Shown: positions 1 through 10,029 of the stretch, in pieces
Numbering within the stretch: position 1 is the stretch's first letter
Layout: each line of letters starts with the position of its first letter
Origin: Semisulcospira habei
Taxonomy: Eukaryota > Mollusca > Gastropoda > Semisulcospiridae
NCBI GenBank assembly: GCA_036245525.1
Contig: BTPG01000003.1
Coordinates: 208,097,488-208,161,487 of the forward strand
Length of the DNA stretch: 64,000 nucleotides
Reading direction: 5' to 3'
The notes under the pieces: generated by a model
Told to the model about the DNA's origin: nothing
Seen by the model: only the letters and a program-made list of their open reading frames with translations
Database searches by the model: none
Program-made: the position numbers and the translations under genes

Positions 1-1440
1 GGGCAAGGGGCAAAACGGCAGGTGAAAGATGTCACTGGAAGCCGCAGTCTCAAACCTGCATGCAGGCGGTTCAGGATATTGGTCGCCTGATGTTGACCTG
101 GGGATGACAACGTCACTCGGCACACCCTGAACGACCAAGCAGCCTTCTCTAGGGACAGCACTGCTTGCTCCACACGGAGAGCTAGAAAAGGTGGCCTAAC
201 CAAAGCTCATCCCCTCGTAACCCCAGTTGGCTAGCCGCGGTCAACGGGCGTCTTCTCATGCGGTCAGAAAACAAGAAAAATCAACGGATCCACTCTCATG
301 ACGACCACGACGGGACTCAACGTAGCATGCTGGAACATCCGAACCATAATCGACACAGCAGACAGCGGACGCCCTGAGCGTCGCTCCGCCCTCATTACCC
401 ATGAATTGCGGAGGTTAAACATCGACATCGCCGCGCTCAGCGAAGTACGCCTCCCGGAGGAAGGCAGCCTCCAAGAACTTGGCGCTGGCTACACCCTCTA
501 CTGGTCAGTCAGGCCTGCATCAGAAAAACGGCTCTCAGGCGTGGGCTTCATGGTGAAGACCCCCATTGCGACTAAGTTGGAAAACCTACCAACGGGTCAC
601 TCCGACCGCATCATGTCCATGCGCCTCCCACTGAGACACCAGCAATACGTCACCCTTCTCAGTGTGTACTCCCCAACCCTCCTGGCAGAGCCTGCAGAAA
701 AAGACAAGTTCTACTCTGACCTGCGCAGCCTCCTGCAGAGCACCCTGCAGATGACAAAGTCATCGTCCTTGGCGACTTCAACGCCAGAGTGGGCCAAGAC
801 TCTGAAGCCTGGAAAGGAGTCCTCGGCAAGCACCCTGCTGTACGGTTCCGAGTCCTGGGCCCTCTACCGCACCCAACTACGACTCCTCGAACGCTTTCAC
901 CAGCGCTGCCTGCGTACCATCCTCAGCATTCACTGGAGTGACTATGTCGCCAACGTCGAGGTACTTGAACAGGCGGAAACTTTGAGCATCGAGGCTTTGC
1001 TGCTGCGGACACAGCTTCGCTGGGCGGGGCACGTCTCCAGGATGGAGGATCATCGCCTGCCCAAGATCACTCTGTTCGGCGAGCTCGCCACTGGACACCG
1101 AGACAGAGGGGCACCAAAGAAGAGATACAAAGACGGTCTCAAGAAGTCACTTAGTGCCTGCCAAATCGACCACCGCGAGTGGTCTTCGCTTGCTGCGGAC
1201 CGTGACACCTGGCGCTCCACCATTCACAAGGCAGCCGTCTCCTTTGAGGACTCTCGCAGAGCTAACCTCAAGGACAAGCGGCTCAGGAGAAAAAACAGAG
1301 TTGTCGTAACTCTGAACCCTGAGCAGTCCTTCCCCTGCAGCCACTGCGGTCGAACCTGCCTGTCCCGGATTGGCCTCCGCAGTCACGAAAGTGCTTGCAG
1401 ACGACGTGGGCAAGCCCTATAGAATCTTCGTTCGCGAAGC
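1..1440 (+). mobile_element. LINE-A1, internally deleted APE-type non-LTR retrotransposon
   Basis: The first 297 bases match the 5' UTR of the fuller copy at 14.67-14.98 kb, so the element starts outside the window. It carries one ORF (298-1422) and ends with the same 3' sequence as the fuller copy (atagaatcttcgttcgcgaag near 1420-1438). Compared with LINE-A2 it lacks the whole reverse transcriptase region: the sequence jumps near 830 from the endonuclease to the C-terminal segment. The RT of the related copy has an FADD motif and a GITLLS-type finger. I could not settle the clade from memory (I/Nimb-like or RTE-like are both possible). The 3' end abuts LINE-B1 sequence. Confidence 0.85.
298..1422 (+). 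CDS. Endonuclease-zinc finger fusion ORF of deleted LINE-A1
   Basis: This 374-residue ORF joins two distant parts of a LINE ORF2. Residues about 8-150 are the front of an APE-type endonuclease: CWNIRT at 11-16 holds the conserved Asn, SEVRLP at 48-53 the catalytic Glu, and SVYSPT lies at 122-127. Residues about 150-177 are out of frame compared with LINE-A2, because one C is missing near 752. The 2 kb internal deletion then restores the frame, and residues from about 179 are the LINE C-terminus ([20 protein letters not shown]). It ends with a Cys/His finger, C-x2-C-x13-H-x3-C style, around 345-367. With no RT and a broken endonuclease end it cannot retrotranspose by itself. Whether it is expressed is unknown. 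Confidence 0.8.
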   Translation: MTTTTGLNVACWNIRTIIDTADSGRPERRSALITHELRRLNIDIAALSEVRLPEEGSLQELGAGYTLYWSVRPASEKRLSGVGFMVKTPIATKLENLPTGHSDRIMSMRLPLRHQQYVTLLSVYSPTLLAEPAEKDKFYSDLRSLLQSTLQMTKSSSLATSTPEWAKTLKPGKESSASTLLYGSESWALYRTQLRLLERFHQRCLRTILSIHWSDYVANVEVLEQAETLSIEALLLRTQLRWAGHVSRMEDHRLPKITLFGELATGHRDRGAPKKRYKDGLKKSLSACQIDHREWSSLAADRDTWRSTIHKAAVSFEDSRRANLKDKRLRRKNRVVVTLNPEQSFPCSHCGRTCLSRIGLRSHESACRRRGQAL

Positions 1441-2612
1441 CAAGCCATGATGAGGTCTCAAGCCGCTTATCACATCCGCCACCGGAGTTACAGAGTCGTC
1501 TGCCACTCTCATTGATCATGTTTATACTTCTAACAAATCAAAGGTCCTTAGTTCCCGCGTCCTTCAAGTGGCGATCAGTGACCACTATCCTGTAAGCTGT
1601 AAATGGACCCTAAAGGTAGACAAACAACACCGCAAACACCAGCATACTACCATTCATTATAGGTCTTTTAAACATTTCAGCAGGGAAGTGTTCCTAACTG
1701 ACGTAAGTGAAATGTCGCTCTATGCGGTTTATAACCATAGTAACGCTAAAGATGCGTTGCCAGGATGGTACAGTTTGTTGCTCGGTGTGCTTGACAAACA
1801 TGCACCGTTACGTGAAAAGAGAGTGAAGCACGCACAGTTACCTCAGTGGTTAAGTAGGGAAATTAAAGAGGCCATGACCTTTTGAGATGAACTGTGACGT
1901 AAGAAAGATTTTGCTGTTTATCCAAAACAACGCAACCGTGTTAAGTACTTAGTCCTGGAGGCCCAGAAGAAGCACTTTCAGCGTTTAATGGACAATAAAA
2001 CAGACACTGTCCTGTGTGGCGTTCCCTCAATGCCTTCACTAAATCGCGGCATACGGCACCATGCACTTCAATATCAGCAGATACTTTTAACAAACATTTC
2101 TTGTCTGCTGCCGATTCATTGTTAGATACCAGTACTGCTGAACTAGACATACCATCCGTCTCGGAGAAACTTAAAAACGTTTGTGAGGAAAAGCTAAAAC
2201 CAAATGTTTCTTTCTATTTTCCGTTTATGACCGTGCTTGATGTTGGAAATTCAATAAGTAAAAAAAAAGATCACTAGGTCATGACGGCATCAATACATAC
2301 TTTCTAAAACTGGCTGCCCCAAACGATATCGAGTCTCTGACATTTATTTATAATCTCATACTTCAACAAGGTACTTTTCCGACTTGGCGGAAAATAGCAA
2401 ACGTTTTTCCCTTGCCTAAAAGTAAGGACCTCACACCTAACAAATTTGGACCGATCTCCCTTTTGTCAGCCCTGTCAAAATAAATTGAAAAACATGTTCA
2501 CAGATACCTGAGCAATATTATAGAGAAGCACAACTTAATTCACCCCCTGCAGTCAGGATTTAGACCTTGCCACTCTTGTCACACGGCGCTGTCCCTCCTA
2601 ACAAATACTTGG
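1441..2612 (+). pseudogene. LINE-B1, part 1: endonuclease end to RT start
   Basis: This is a decayed LINE ORF2 fragment. In changing frames it reads from an endonuclease C-terminus (LIDHVYTSN and AISDHYPVSCKW, the SDH motif near 1575) through the linker to the start of RT (QSGFRPCHSCHTALS near 2552-2590). Stops occur at 1883-1885 and about 2482, with frame changes between. The same family is represented by LINE-B2 (19231-20439), whose ORF starts with the matching QSGFRPQHSCHTAL. The fragment is cut at 2612 by the LTR element, and the RT continues at 10030, so both halves belong to one old insertion. The last five bases, CTTGG, are the target duplication of the LTR element. Confidence 0.8.
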
Positions 2613-4046
2613 TGTCACACCAGGGAGGAAGAATATATACCACTCGGAATATTTTGATATTTGTTCGATTTTAATGATTTGATCTTCTCATTCGCACGAC
2701 AACAATAGACAAGACGTATACAAACCTACGCAATATTCACTCAATTCATACATGCATCTGTAAAATACGCACACGCTCAACCATTCGCACAATGTTCACA
2801 GCACTAACCACACATCCTACACTTATTGTTCCACTACGATGTCACATCTCCGCAATGTCTGTCGATAATAACTGACACTAATTAATGCTTAGATCCTCGA
2901 ACGATCAAACAGTTTGATTACTCCGACCGTGGATAAAGATGGATGTAGCGTCGCTGCTGTTGATTCGGCCACACCACTGGTCGAATAATCCCGCGGCGCA
3001 CTGTCTCTCGCGATGACACGTCGAAGCTCCACACGCACACCGTCAGGATCAACTTGTTATCTCGTACACCACGTTGATTAATTACATTCCCACATGAAGC
3101 ATACACAAATCCAACTTCTCAGCTGGTGATAGGGGAGGGAAGCATCTATAACACATACAAAACGTATCTCTCCATAAGAAATCCGCCATTGCTAAAAAGT
3201 TACTTCCGCCGGAATGACGACACTGTAACGATGACGACCGTTAACGGCTTCCGGACGTTGTCGCCGATTCCCGATCGTTTCCGACATCGAATAAATATTG
3301 TAATAACAGTCAATTCGAAATATCATGCACACACACGAATACGACATATTTCCGCACAACACATAACCTCTCACCACGATCCGAATCATTCATTTCAAAA
3401 TCAACAGGCTCTACAAAATGTTTCGATCATTCCATTCAATCCCGCGCGCCGATCGCCAGAGGACACCGCAAACTCGCCGATGCGCGCCGAATATCATACA
3501 ATCTCAGATCTAGAGCCGAACAACTAATACATTTTCCGAATCTACTACTTAACAAACGCGAATCAGCTATATAATAAACAAATACATACCCAAAGATGCG
3601 TGAGGTAAACCTTCGACTGTTTCAGGCCTGTCTGCCCATCTTGGCCGTTGGACAAGGTCCGGTACTCGTTACTCTAATCAATCGATCTGGTTACTAGTCG
3701 TAGTTCTTAAACTACAAAATTTTACGTACCACTGTACTGAGCATTCTGCTCTCAATCGTCTATTCTACCATAGACCATAACACGGCATTTCTCTGCCCAC
3801 TACACCTCACAAAAAAAACAACTTTTACTCGAGAGCAAAATCTCTCCTGACTGACTGTCTTCCAAACGATTCACAGTGACGTAACTCTTCAAACCAACAT
3901 CCTACGTCACATGTTCCAAACACACATCTTACGTCATATGTTCTTGACGTCACTAAAAAGTACATGCCATAACCGCAACACACAACAAAGAACGAAAGTT
4001 CTCCACGAAAGAAAATACAGCATAATGATTAAAATAAATTGTGACA
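2613..4046 (-). repeat. 3' LTR of LTR-1
   Basis: This is the downstream LTR in the minus sense, 1434 bp, with TG/CA ends. Differences from the partner LTR seen by eye include positions 2650, 2732, 2775, 2848 and 3462. A 133-codon plus-strand frame inside it (3126-3527) is antisense to the element, and I do not consider it a gene. Confidence 0.95.
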
Positions 4047-4066
4047 CAAGGCCCTTTCCCAGCTAA
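4047..4066 (-). other. Polypurine tract of LTR-1
   Basis: On the minus strand the bases just before the 3' LTR read GGGAAAGGGCC followed by TTG. A purine-rich run directly abutting the LTR is where plus-strand DNA synthesis is primed in LTR retrotransposons. Confidence 0.65.
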
Positions 4067-4211
4067 AACTCTAGTTTTAGACAATACTTGACACAATTTC
4101 ATATTATTATTTGCGAATAAATCGCATCCACGACAATAACCATTTCTTTTCCTATAACCTCACTGTTAAACACATAAATACACGTTCGTTATACGTGAAC
4201 ACCGCATCTGT

Positions 4212-4311
4212 TTATTTTTCTTCACTGTCGATACGGCTAAGGTAATCTGCACCAACATTATCTTTTCCTTTGATCACCTTCACCTGGAAATCATGTTACT
4301 GCAACTGCAAT
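4212..4311 (-). pseudogene. RNase H C-terminal remnant of LTR-1
   Basis: On the minus strand a short open stretch ends with the typical tail of a Gypsy RNase H (VKVIKGKDNVGADYLSR), followed by a TAA at 4212-4214. The Asp in GADYLSR is part of the active site of this family. The rest of RNase H and the whole reverse transcriptase are missing. A 30-bp minisatellite sits where they should be, between this scrap and the integrase. The remnant shows that RT/RNase H once lay downstream of integrase. Confidence 0.75.
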
Positions 4312-4572
4312 CTCATCATCACGCACTACTACTAGTGCTGCCACTCATCATACACTACTGCTAGTGTTGCTACCCATCATACACTACTGCTAGTGTTACT
4401 ACCCATCATACACTACTATTAGTGCTGCCACTCATCATGCATTACTACTAATGCTACCACTCACAATACACTACTACTAGTGTTGCTACTCATCATACAC
4501 TACTATTAGTGCTTTCACTCATCATGCACTACTACTAGTGCTTTCATTCATCATGCACTACTACTAGTGCTT
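4312..4572. repeat. 30-bp minisatellite replacing the RT region
   Basis: About eight to nine imperfect copies of a 30-bp unit built on catcatacactactgctag with variants (actactactagtgct, actattagtgct). The array overlaps the last codons of the integrase ORF and ends where RNase H sequence resumes. The copies vary, and I saw no unique spacers between conserved repeats, so this is not a CRISPR array. Confidence 0.9.
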
Positions 4573-5463
4573 TCCACCTTCAACATTGAGTTCAGTCATA
4601 ACCCCTGCGACCTCTTCTGTTTCTTCTCTCTCAATGTAGCTTTTCAATAAATTCGCATGGTACACTTTTTCTTTGCCCTGCACATTCACTTTGTAATCGA
4701 AATCGTTTATTTTCTTAGTCACCGTAAATGTCCCTTTCCATGTAAGCTGTAGTTTGTTCTTTTTTTCTGGCAACAACAACAGTACTTTTGAACCTTCCGT
4801 GATAGTTCTAGGTTTTGCTCTTCTGTTGAAGTTTCTCGCGTGTCTCTGGCTAGCCTTTCGCAAGTTTTCCTGAGCTATGATACAGGTTTGTTCAATCCTG
4901 TTTCTCAAATCGATCACGTATTGTGCTGTCGTCTTCTCTTCCTCTTCAACTTCGCTCTTCATCCAAAGTTGCTTCAAAATCTGCATTGGCCCTTTAACTG
5001 ATCTGCCGTACAAAAGCTCGAATGGTGAGAACAACATAGATTCTTGTGGCACTTCTATGTATGCAAATAGCAAAGCTGGTATCATCCGGTCCCACTCTTT
5101 TGGTTGTTCAAGACACATTTTCTTCATCATCTGTTTCAATGTACCATTGAATTTTTCCACCAACCCATTTGATTGTGCATGGTATGGTGTCGTTTTTATG
5201 TCTTTCACGTCCAGTAGTTTCTGTAACTGTTGCATCAAATCTCCCACAAATTGGGTTCCTTGGTCTGATACAATCTCTTTTGGTACACCTAGTCTTGTCC
5301 AAATTGTCCAAAGTGCCTCTGCAATCTCGGTAGTCTGACATGTTTTCAGAGGTACTGCCTCAGGGTATCTGGTTGCATAATCGACTACAGTCAAAACATA
5401 TCTATACCCTCTATCTGATGCTGGGTTGATCGGCCCGATCAAATCCACGGCGATTTTTTTCAA
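4564..5463 (-). CDS. Integrase catalytic core and C-terminal domain of LTR-1
   Basis: This 299-residue frame is the DDE integrase core of a Ty3/Gypsy element, which joins cDNA to the target DNA in the nucleus. The catalytic triad is visible: D7 in VDLIG, D67 in VSDQGTQF and E103 in NGLVEKFNG, with 35 residues between the last two (DD35E). The C-terminal part (about 215-285) has the NFNRRAKPR and WKGTFTV blocks typical of the Gypsy integrase C-terminal domain. The N-terminal HHCC part is on another frame upstream, separated by a small indel in an A-run near 5458. The frame ends in the minisatellite, so the last residues are not native. The core itself looks intact. Confidence 0.88.
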   Translation of the reverse strand: MKKIAVDLIGPINPASDRGYRYVLTVVDYATRYPEAVPLKTCQTTEIAEALWTIWTRLGVPKEIVSDQGTQFVGDLMQQLQKLLDVKDIKTTPYHAQSNGLVEKFNGTLKQMMKKMCLEQPKEWDRMIPALLFAYIEVPQESMLFSPFELLYGRSVKGPMQILKQLWMKSEVEEEEKTTAQYVIDLRNRIEQTCIIAQENLRKASQRHARNFNRRAKPRTITEGSKVLLLLPEKKNKLQLTWKGTFTVTKKINDFDYKVNVQGKEKVYHANLLKSYIEREETEEVAGVMTELNVEGGKH

Positions 5464-5490
5464 AAGGTGTGTCCACTATGGGTACTTTAC

Positions 5491-7299
5491 CTAATGGTAC
5501 ACGCGTCTGTCTGCCCTTGTGTGATGACCTTTGACATGCGTCGCATGATGCGCAGTATCGTTGTATGTCACCACAAATTCCTGGCCAATAGAAATCAGCC
5601 CAAATTCTGTTTCTGGTTTTTTAACACCTAAATGCCCGCTCATCGGAGTATCATGTGCTAATTTCATAACACCCTGTCTATACTTCTTGGGTACAACGAT
5701 CTGCGTTCTTTTCTGTTCCTTTTCAGTGAATTCTCGTACCAAAATTCCATTCTTCCATTTAAATTTGGATTTGGTTTGTTTGCTGTTTTGATTTCCCTCT
5801 TTTTTTACATCGGCTGCATCTCTGCATTTCTTCAAAGTTTCATCTTCTTTTTGAGCTAGTCTCAATTGCTCTGGTGTAACATCAACAATCTTTGTTTCTG
5901 GGATCTTGAGCTCTTTTTGATTTCTTTTCGTTGCCGTGCTTCTTGTTTCTACTTCTGCACACTGCTCATCTGTTTTCGTATCGTTTGGTTCGCTTCGTTT
6001 CTTTGTGATCGTCTCGGTGCTTTCCATTACAACTGGAATGTTTTCCATCTTTGTGATCGTCTCAGTCTTTTCCATTGCGGCTGGAATGTTTTCTACATGG
6101 TCTTCAGTTTGTTCGCTTGCATCTCTTTTTGAGCAAGGTTTCATCACTGGATAAACTGGAATAGTGTTTGTTTTCTCTTTGTTCAAGAATCGTGCATTCC
6201 CTATCAAAACTGGTAATGCTGGTCTGGATATTACTAGTACATCCGCATCTCCTTCAAAAAATGGTGTTCGCATGAACAGTCTAGCAACAGGTACTTGCTT
6301 GACGTCGCATGACGCAAATGTCACGGATCGCATCTCGCCTGTATACTTGTTTTCTGGTACCAATTTTGTATCAACTACACTAATTGTAGCTCCTGTGTCC
6401 CTCAATGCTGGCACTTCCTTGCCTTCTATTTCTACTTGACACGATGGCTGATAATTTATTTTGCTGCATTTGTCGCATAGCGCTATTTTGTGATTTCTTT
6501 CCAACCTTTCTTCAAGGTAAGGCATTCCCACTCTCAGTGCGTGGTGGTCTATGCTTTCATGGTGCTGGTGGTGCGTGGCTGCACAACTGCAACTTGCTGT
6601 ATGCATCGATCCACATGTAGGTTGTACGTACAACGCATTCTGTTTTCTGTTTGGACATACTGCTACTTTGTGGGGTCCTCCACAATTGAAACATTCGATC
6701 TTAAATGATACTCTGTTCTTGACCGATTGATTTTCGTGTTTGTTTGGTGATCTGTTGTCACGCAATCCTTGCTTACTGTGATCCCTTCTAGGTGACGGAC
6801 TATCCCTGTGTCTAAATCTGTCCCTGTTGTTATCTCTGAACATACTTCTATTCTCATGTCCCCTGTTTCCTCTTGACACCTCGTAGGTTTCTGCTGCTTC
6901 AGTAGCCTCATCTACGTTGGCTGGTCTTCTGTCTCGTACGAACGTAGCTTGCTCTTTTGGTAGTGCGTCTAAAAAGGTATCCACTGCCAATAATTCTACG
7001 ATACTGTCAAAGTTCTTTTCTTTCCCTGAAAGTTCGATCCATCGGGTTATCCATTGCGTAATCCGATTCATGAGTTCTCTGGCTGTTTCGTCATTTTTCT
7101 TCCTGGCATTCTTCAGTTTTTCTCTGTACTCTTCTGATGTCAAACGGAACTTCTTCAGCAATTCTTTGCGAATCTGTTCGAAATCTTCTAAATCAACATG
7201 CTGCATGTGCGTGATAGCTTCTGCTGCTTTTCCCTTTAGCAATGCGATCAGGTGTAATCCCCATTCGTCATCTGGAATACGTTCTGCTCTCATGACCAT
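5491..7299 (-). CDS. Gag capsid-nucleocapsid-protease and integrase start of LTR-1
   Basis: This 602-residue frame holds, in order: a SCAN-like capsid segment (about 40-145; LLKKFRLTSEEYREKL, RWIEL), a basic Arg/Asp/Ser region (150-200), a zinc knuckle CFNCGGPHKVAVC at 203-215 that is one residue shorter than the usual C-x2-C-x4-H-x4-C, and an aspartic protease site DTGA at 301-304. Near the end is the integrase zinc-domain entry (HDTPMSGHLG). A frameshift near 5620 puts the following Cys pair in another frame. The frame also continues upstream past a single TAG (7429-7431) to the gag N-terminus. SCAN domains of vertebrate zinc-finger proteins are known to derive from this type of Gag. Confidence 0.85.
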   Translation of the reverse strand: MVMRAERIPDDEWGLHLIALLKGKAAEAITHMQHVDLEDFEQIRKELLKKFRLTSEEYREKLKNARKKNDETARELMNRITQWITRWIELSGKEKNFDSIVELLAVDTFLDALPKEQATFVRDRRPANVDEATEAAETYEVSRGNRGHENRSMFRDNNRDRFRHRDSPSPRRDHSKQGLRDNRSPNKHENQSVKNRVSFKIECFNCGGPHKVAVCPNRKQNALYVQPTCGSMHTASCSCAATHHQHHESIDHHALRVGMPYLEERLERNHKIALCDKCSKINYQPSCQVEIEGKEVPALRDTGATISVVDTKLVPENKYTGEMRSVTFASCDVKQVPVARLFMRTPFFEGDADVLVISRPALPVLIGNARFLNKEKTNTIPVYPVMKPCSKRDASEQTEDHVENIPAAMEKTETITKMENIPVVMESTETITKKRSEPNDTKTDEQCAEVETRSTATKRNQKELKIPETKIVDVTPEQLRLAQKEDETLKKCRDAADVKKEGNQNSKQTKSKFKWKNGILVREFTEKEQKRTQIVVPKKYRQGVMKLAHDTPMSGHLGVKKPETEFGLISIGQEFVVTYNDTAHHATHVKGHHTRADRRVYH

Positions 7300-7428
7300 T
7301 TCAAATTTCCATAGAAAGACTTCTAAATCATCCCCATCTTCAAAAAATGGTAACTTGATTTTAATCCTGCGTCGATCTTGCGCGTTGTTGTTTCTGTTCT
7401 GTTCTCCTTCTATACGCCGACCTTCTGC

Positions 7429-7767
7429 CTAAATTTCTAATTCTCTCAATCGAGTCTGACGCTCAGCTTCTCGTTCTCGTCGTTCCGCTTCTCGTTCTTG
7501 CCGCGCTAACTCCGCTTCTCGTTCTTGTCGCGCTAACTCCGCTTCTCGTTCAGCTTCTTGTCGCGCTAACTCCGCTTCTCGTTCTCGTCGCTCTGACCAA
7601 CGTTTTTTCTCATCCAGAACATAAGCAGTTAAGTCGTTCCCCGATAAACTCAATAATTCCCCTTCTTCTTTCCAAGCCTGCATCCTGGTTTTCATATCTG
7701 GTTCTTGTTCCATTTCTGATCTGCTAGGATTCTCAGATCTTGTTCTACTACTTCTTGTATCGGGCAT
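7429..7767 (-). CDS. Gag N-terminal charged coiled coil of LTR-1
   Basis: I chose the ATG at 7767 (MPDTRSSRTR) over the farther in-frame codon at 7926, because the stretch between reads like leader. The protein is a highly charged helix with tandem EAELARQER-type repeats, encoded by tandem DNA repeats at 7440-7600, and probably a coiled coil. It ends at a TAG (7429-7431), after which exactly 43 in-frame codons lead into the next gag segment. The stop therefore interrupts what was one gag frame. The equivalent Gag N-termini of the two other elements (near 42.1 and 59.3 kb) have the same charged-repeat character. Confidence 0.75.
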   Translation of the reverse strand: MPDTRSSRTRSENPSRSEMEQEPDMKTRMQAWKEEGELLSLSGNDLTAYVLDEKKRWSERREREAELARQEAEREAELARQEREAELARQEREAERREREAERQTRLRELEI

Positions 7768-7915
7768 GACGGCTAAGTTTGTTTGTACTGCCCAAAATCC
7801 GTGCAACAACAAAATGACTTCAACTATTGCTTGTTTATAAGCTATCGATAACCATTTATCAACGTGAACTTTTGTTGATCTGTCAACAAGTTTTGGCGTA
7901 ACCCATTTTACAAAA

Positions 7916-8204
7916 GGATAAAACAAATGCGAAATTTAAAAAAAATCGATTACGCTGCGGAAGTTACAGCTCTACAGATTATCAAGGGAAGTATTATCAC
8001 AACCTGCACTCTGTACTTGTATGACAATCCGCGCAATCGGTTAGTCTCCACTAACTCTTTTTACGAAAGGACGAAACAAATGCGAAATAAGAAAATCTAA
8101 TGCACTGCGGCAGTTATACGTCTACAGATTATCAAGGAAAGTAATATCATAATCTGTACTCTGTATTTGTATGACACTCCGCGCAATCGGTTAGTCTTCA
8201 CTAA
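7916..8204. repeat. Two ~140-bp tandem repeats in the LTR-1 leader
   Basis: 7916-8056 and 8068-8204 are imperfect direct copies. Shared blocks are acaaatgcgaaat, tctacagattatcaag and ccgcgcaatcggttagtc. They lie between the primer binding site and gag, in the untranslated leader, where packaging and dimerisation signals usually sit. Confidence 0.85.
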
Positions 8205-8570
8205 CGCTGACAATCGAACACAACTCGGTACCTGAATAAACGGAAGGGATGAATATAATGATGGCGAAGCTTCGGAGCTTGAATGCCGCCGGATGTAACA
8301 ACGCCCTCCAACCGCCCACAGGTTATCCAGCAATTCCGAGTGTCCTTTGGTAATGACAGAAAATTACACTGGTGCGTAAATTTAGACTACTCTAAAAAAT
8401 TACACAGTAAGTAACCTGAACCGATAACGCTATCGTTATACTATTGGTCAAGCCAAAGCTTACGTGCCAGTGTAAATAGATACAAATATCCGTGGCTCGA
8501 TTCGCCAAGATTAATTCCCAATCGTTCTCACAAATTGTGATCCCGAATCTGGAAATAACCGTGGTTCGAA

Positions 8571-8588
8571 TCTACGGCCGAGCCCCCA
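8571..8588 (-). other. tRNA primer binding site of LTR-1
   Basis: On the minus strand, 7 bases after the 5' LTR, the sequence reads TGGGGGCTCGGCCGTAGA. It starts with TGG, the complement of CCA. Its first ten bases equal the start of the proline-type PBS known from murine retroviruses. Similarity to a tRNA continues beyond 18 bases: the plus strand 8560-8588 looks like a T-arm (ggttcgaatc) plus acceptor arm and CCA. I cannot name the tRNA with certainty. Confidence 0.7.
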
Positions 8589-8595
8589 AATTATT

Positions 8596-10029
8596 TGTCA
8601 CACCAGGGAGGAAGAATATATACCACTCGGAATATTTGGATATTTGTTCGATTTTAATGATTTGATCTTCTCATTCGCACGACAACAATAGACAAGACGT
8701 ATACAAACCTACACAATATTCACTCAATTCATACATGCATCTGTAAAATACGCACACCCTCAACCATTCGCACAATGTTCACAGCACTAACCACACATCC
8801 TACACTTATTGTTCCACTACGATGTCACATTTCCGCAATGTCTGTCGATAATAACTGACACTAATTAATGCTTAGATCCTCGAACGATCAAACAGTTTGA
8901 TTACTCCGACCGTGGATAAAGATGGATGTAGCGTCGCTGCTGTTGATTCGGCCACACCACTGGTCGAATAATCCCGCGGCGCACTGTCTCTCGCGATGAC
9001 ACGTCGAAGCTCCACACGCACACCGTCAGGATCAACTTGTTATCTCGTACACCACGTTGATTAATTACATTCCCACATGAAGCATACACAAATCCAACTT
9101 CTCAGCTGGTGATAGGGGAGGGAAGCATCTATAACACATACAAAACGTATCTCTCCATAAGAAATCCGCCATTGCTAAAAAGTTACTTCCGCCGGAATGA
9201 CGACACTGTAACGATGACGACCGTTAACGGCTTCCGGACGTTGTCGCCGATTCCCGATCGTTTCCGACATCGAATAAATATTGTAATAACAGTCAATTCG
9301 AAATATCATGCACACACACGAATACGACATATTTCCGCACAACACATAACCTCTCACCACGATCCGAATCATTCATTTCAAAATCAACAGGCTCTACAAA
9401 ATGTTTCGATCATTCCATTCAATCCCGCGCGCCGATCGCCAGACGACACCGCAAACTCGCCGATGCGCGCCGAATATCATACAATCTCAGATCTAGAGCC
9501 GAACAACTAATACATTTTCCGAATCTACTACTTAACAAACGCGAATCAGCTATATAATAAACAAATACATACCCAAAGATGCGTGAGGTAAACCTTCGAC
9601 TGTTTCAGGCCTGTCTGCCCATCTTGGCCGTTGGACAAGGTCCGGTACTCGTTACTCTAATCAATCGATCTGGTTACTAGTCGTAGTTCTTAAACTACAA
9701 AATTTTACGTACCACTGTACTGAGCATTCTGCTCTCAATCGTCTATTCTACCATAGACCATAACACGGCATTTCTCTGCCCACTACACCTCACAAAAAAA
9801 ACAACTTTTACTCGAGAGCAAAATCTCTCCTGACTGACTGTCTTCCAAACGATTCACAGTGACGTAACTCTTCAAACCAACATCCTACGTCACATGTTCC
9901 AAACACACATCTTACGTCATATGTTCTTGACGTCACTAAAAAGTACATGCCATAACCGCAACACACAACAAAGAACGAAAGTTCTCCACGAAAGAAAATA
10001 CAGCATAATGATTAAAATAAATTGTGACA
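8596..10029 (-). repeat. 5' LTR of LTR-1
   Basis: This is the promoter-proximal LTR in the minus sense, 1434 bp, co-linear with 2613-4046 at an offset of 5983 and without indels that I could see. It ends at the second CTTGG duplication (10030-10034), after which LINE-B1 resumes. Confidence 0.95.
9550..9563 (-). promoter_or_regulatory. Possible TATA box of the LTR-1 promoter
   Basis: On the minus strand the 5' LTR contains TGTTTATTATATAG, an AT-rich TATA-like stretch inside otherwise mixed sequence. Position within the LTR is compatible with U3, but I have no evidence for a transcription start. Confidence 0.25.

Larger units (their letters stand above)
2613..10029 (-). mobile_element. Complete Ty3/Gypsy (Gmr1-like) LTR retrotransposon, LTR-1
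   Basis: Two direct repeats of exactly 1434 bp (2613-4046 and 8596-10029) begin TGTCACA and end TGTGACA. They are flanked by the 5-bp duplication CTTGG at 2608-2612 and 10030-10034. The coding direction is minus: gag at 7.8-6.6 kb, protease near 6.4 kb, integrase at 5.8-4.56 kb, and a scrap of RNase H at 4.3-4.2 kb. Integrase lying before RT/RNase H is the order of Gmr1-like Gypsy elements. By eye the LTRs differ at about five positions, which means a recent insertion. Yet gag has a stop, the integrase has frameshifts and the RT core is gone, so it was probably mobilised in trans. Confidence 0.93.

Noticed and set aside
3126..3527. 133-codon plus-strand frame in the left LTR, repeated at 9109-9510
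   Set aside because: It is antisense to the element and duplicated only because the LTRs are duplicated. No protein motif.
4312..4572. CRISPR-like array
   Set aside because: The 30-bp units are contiguous with graded variation and no unique spacers, in a eukaryotic retrotransposon.
8490..8590. tRNA gene at the retroelement leader
   Set aside because: Only the T-arm and acceptor-like part is convincing; D and anticodon arms do not fold and it lies at the expected PBS position.
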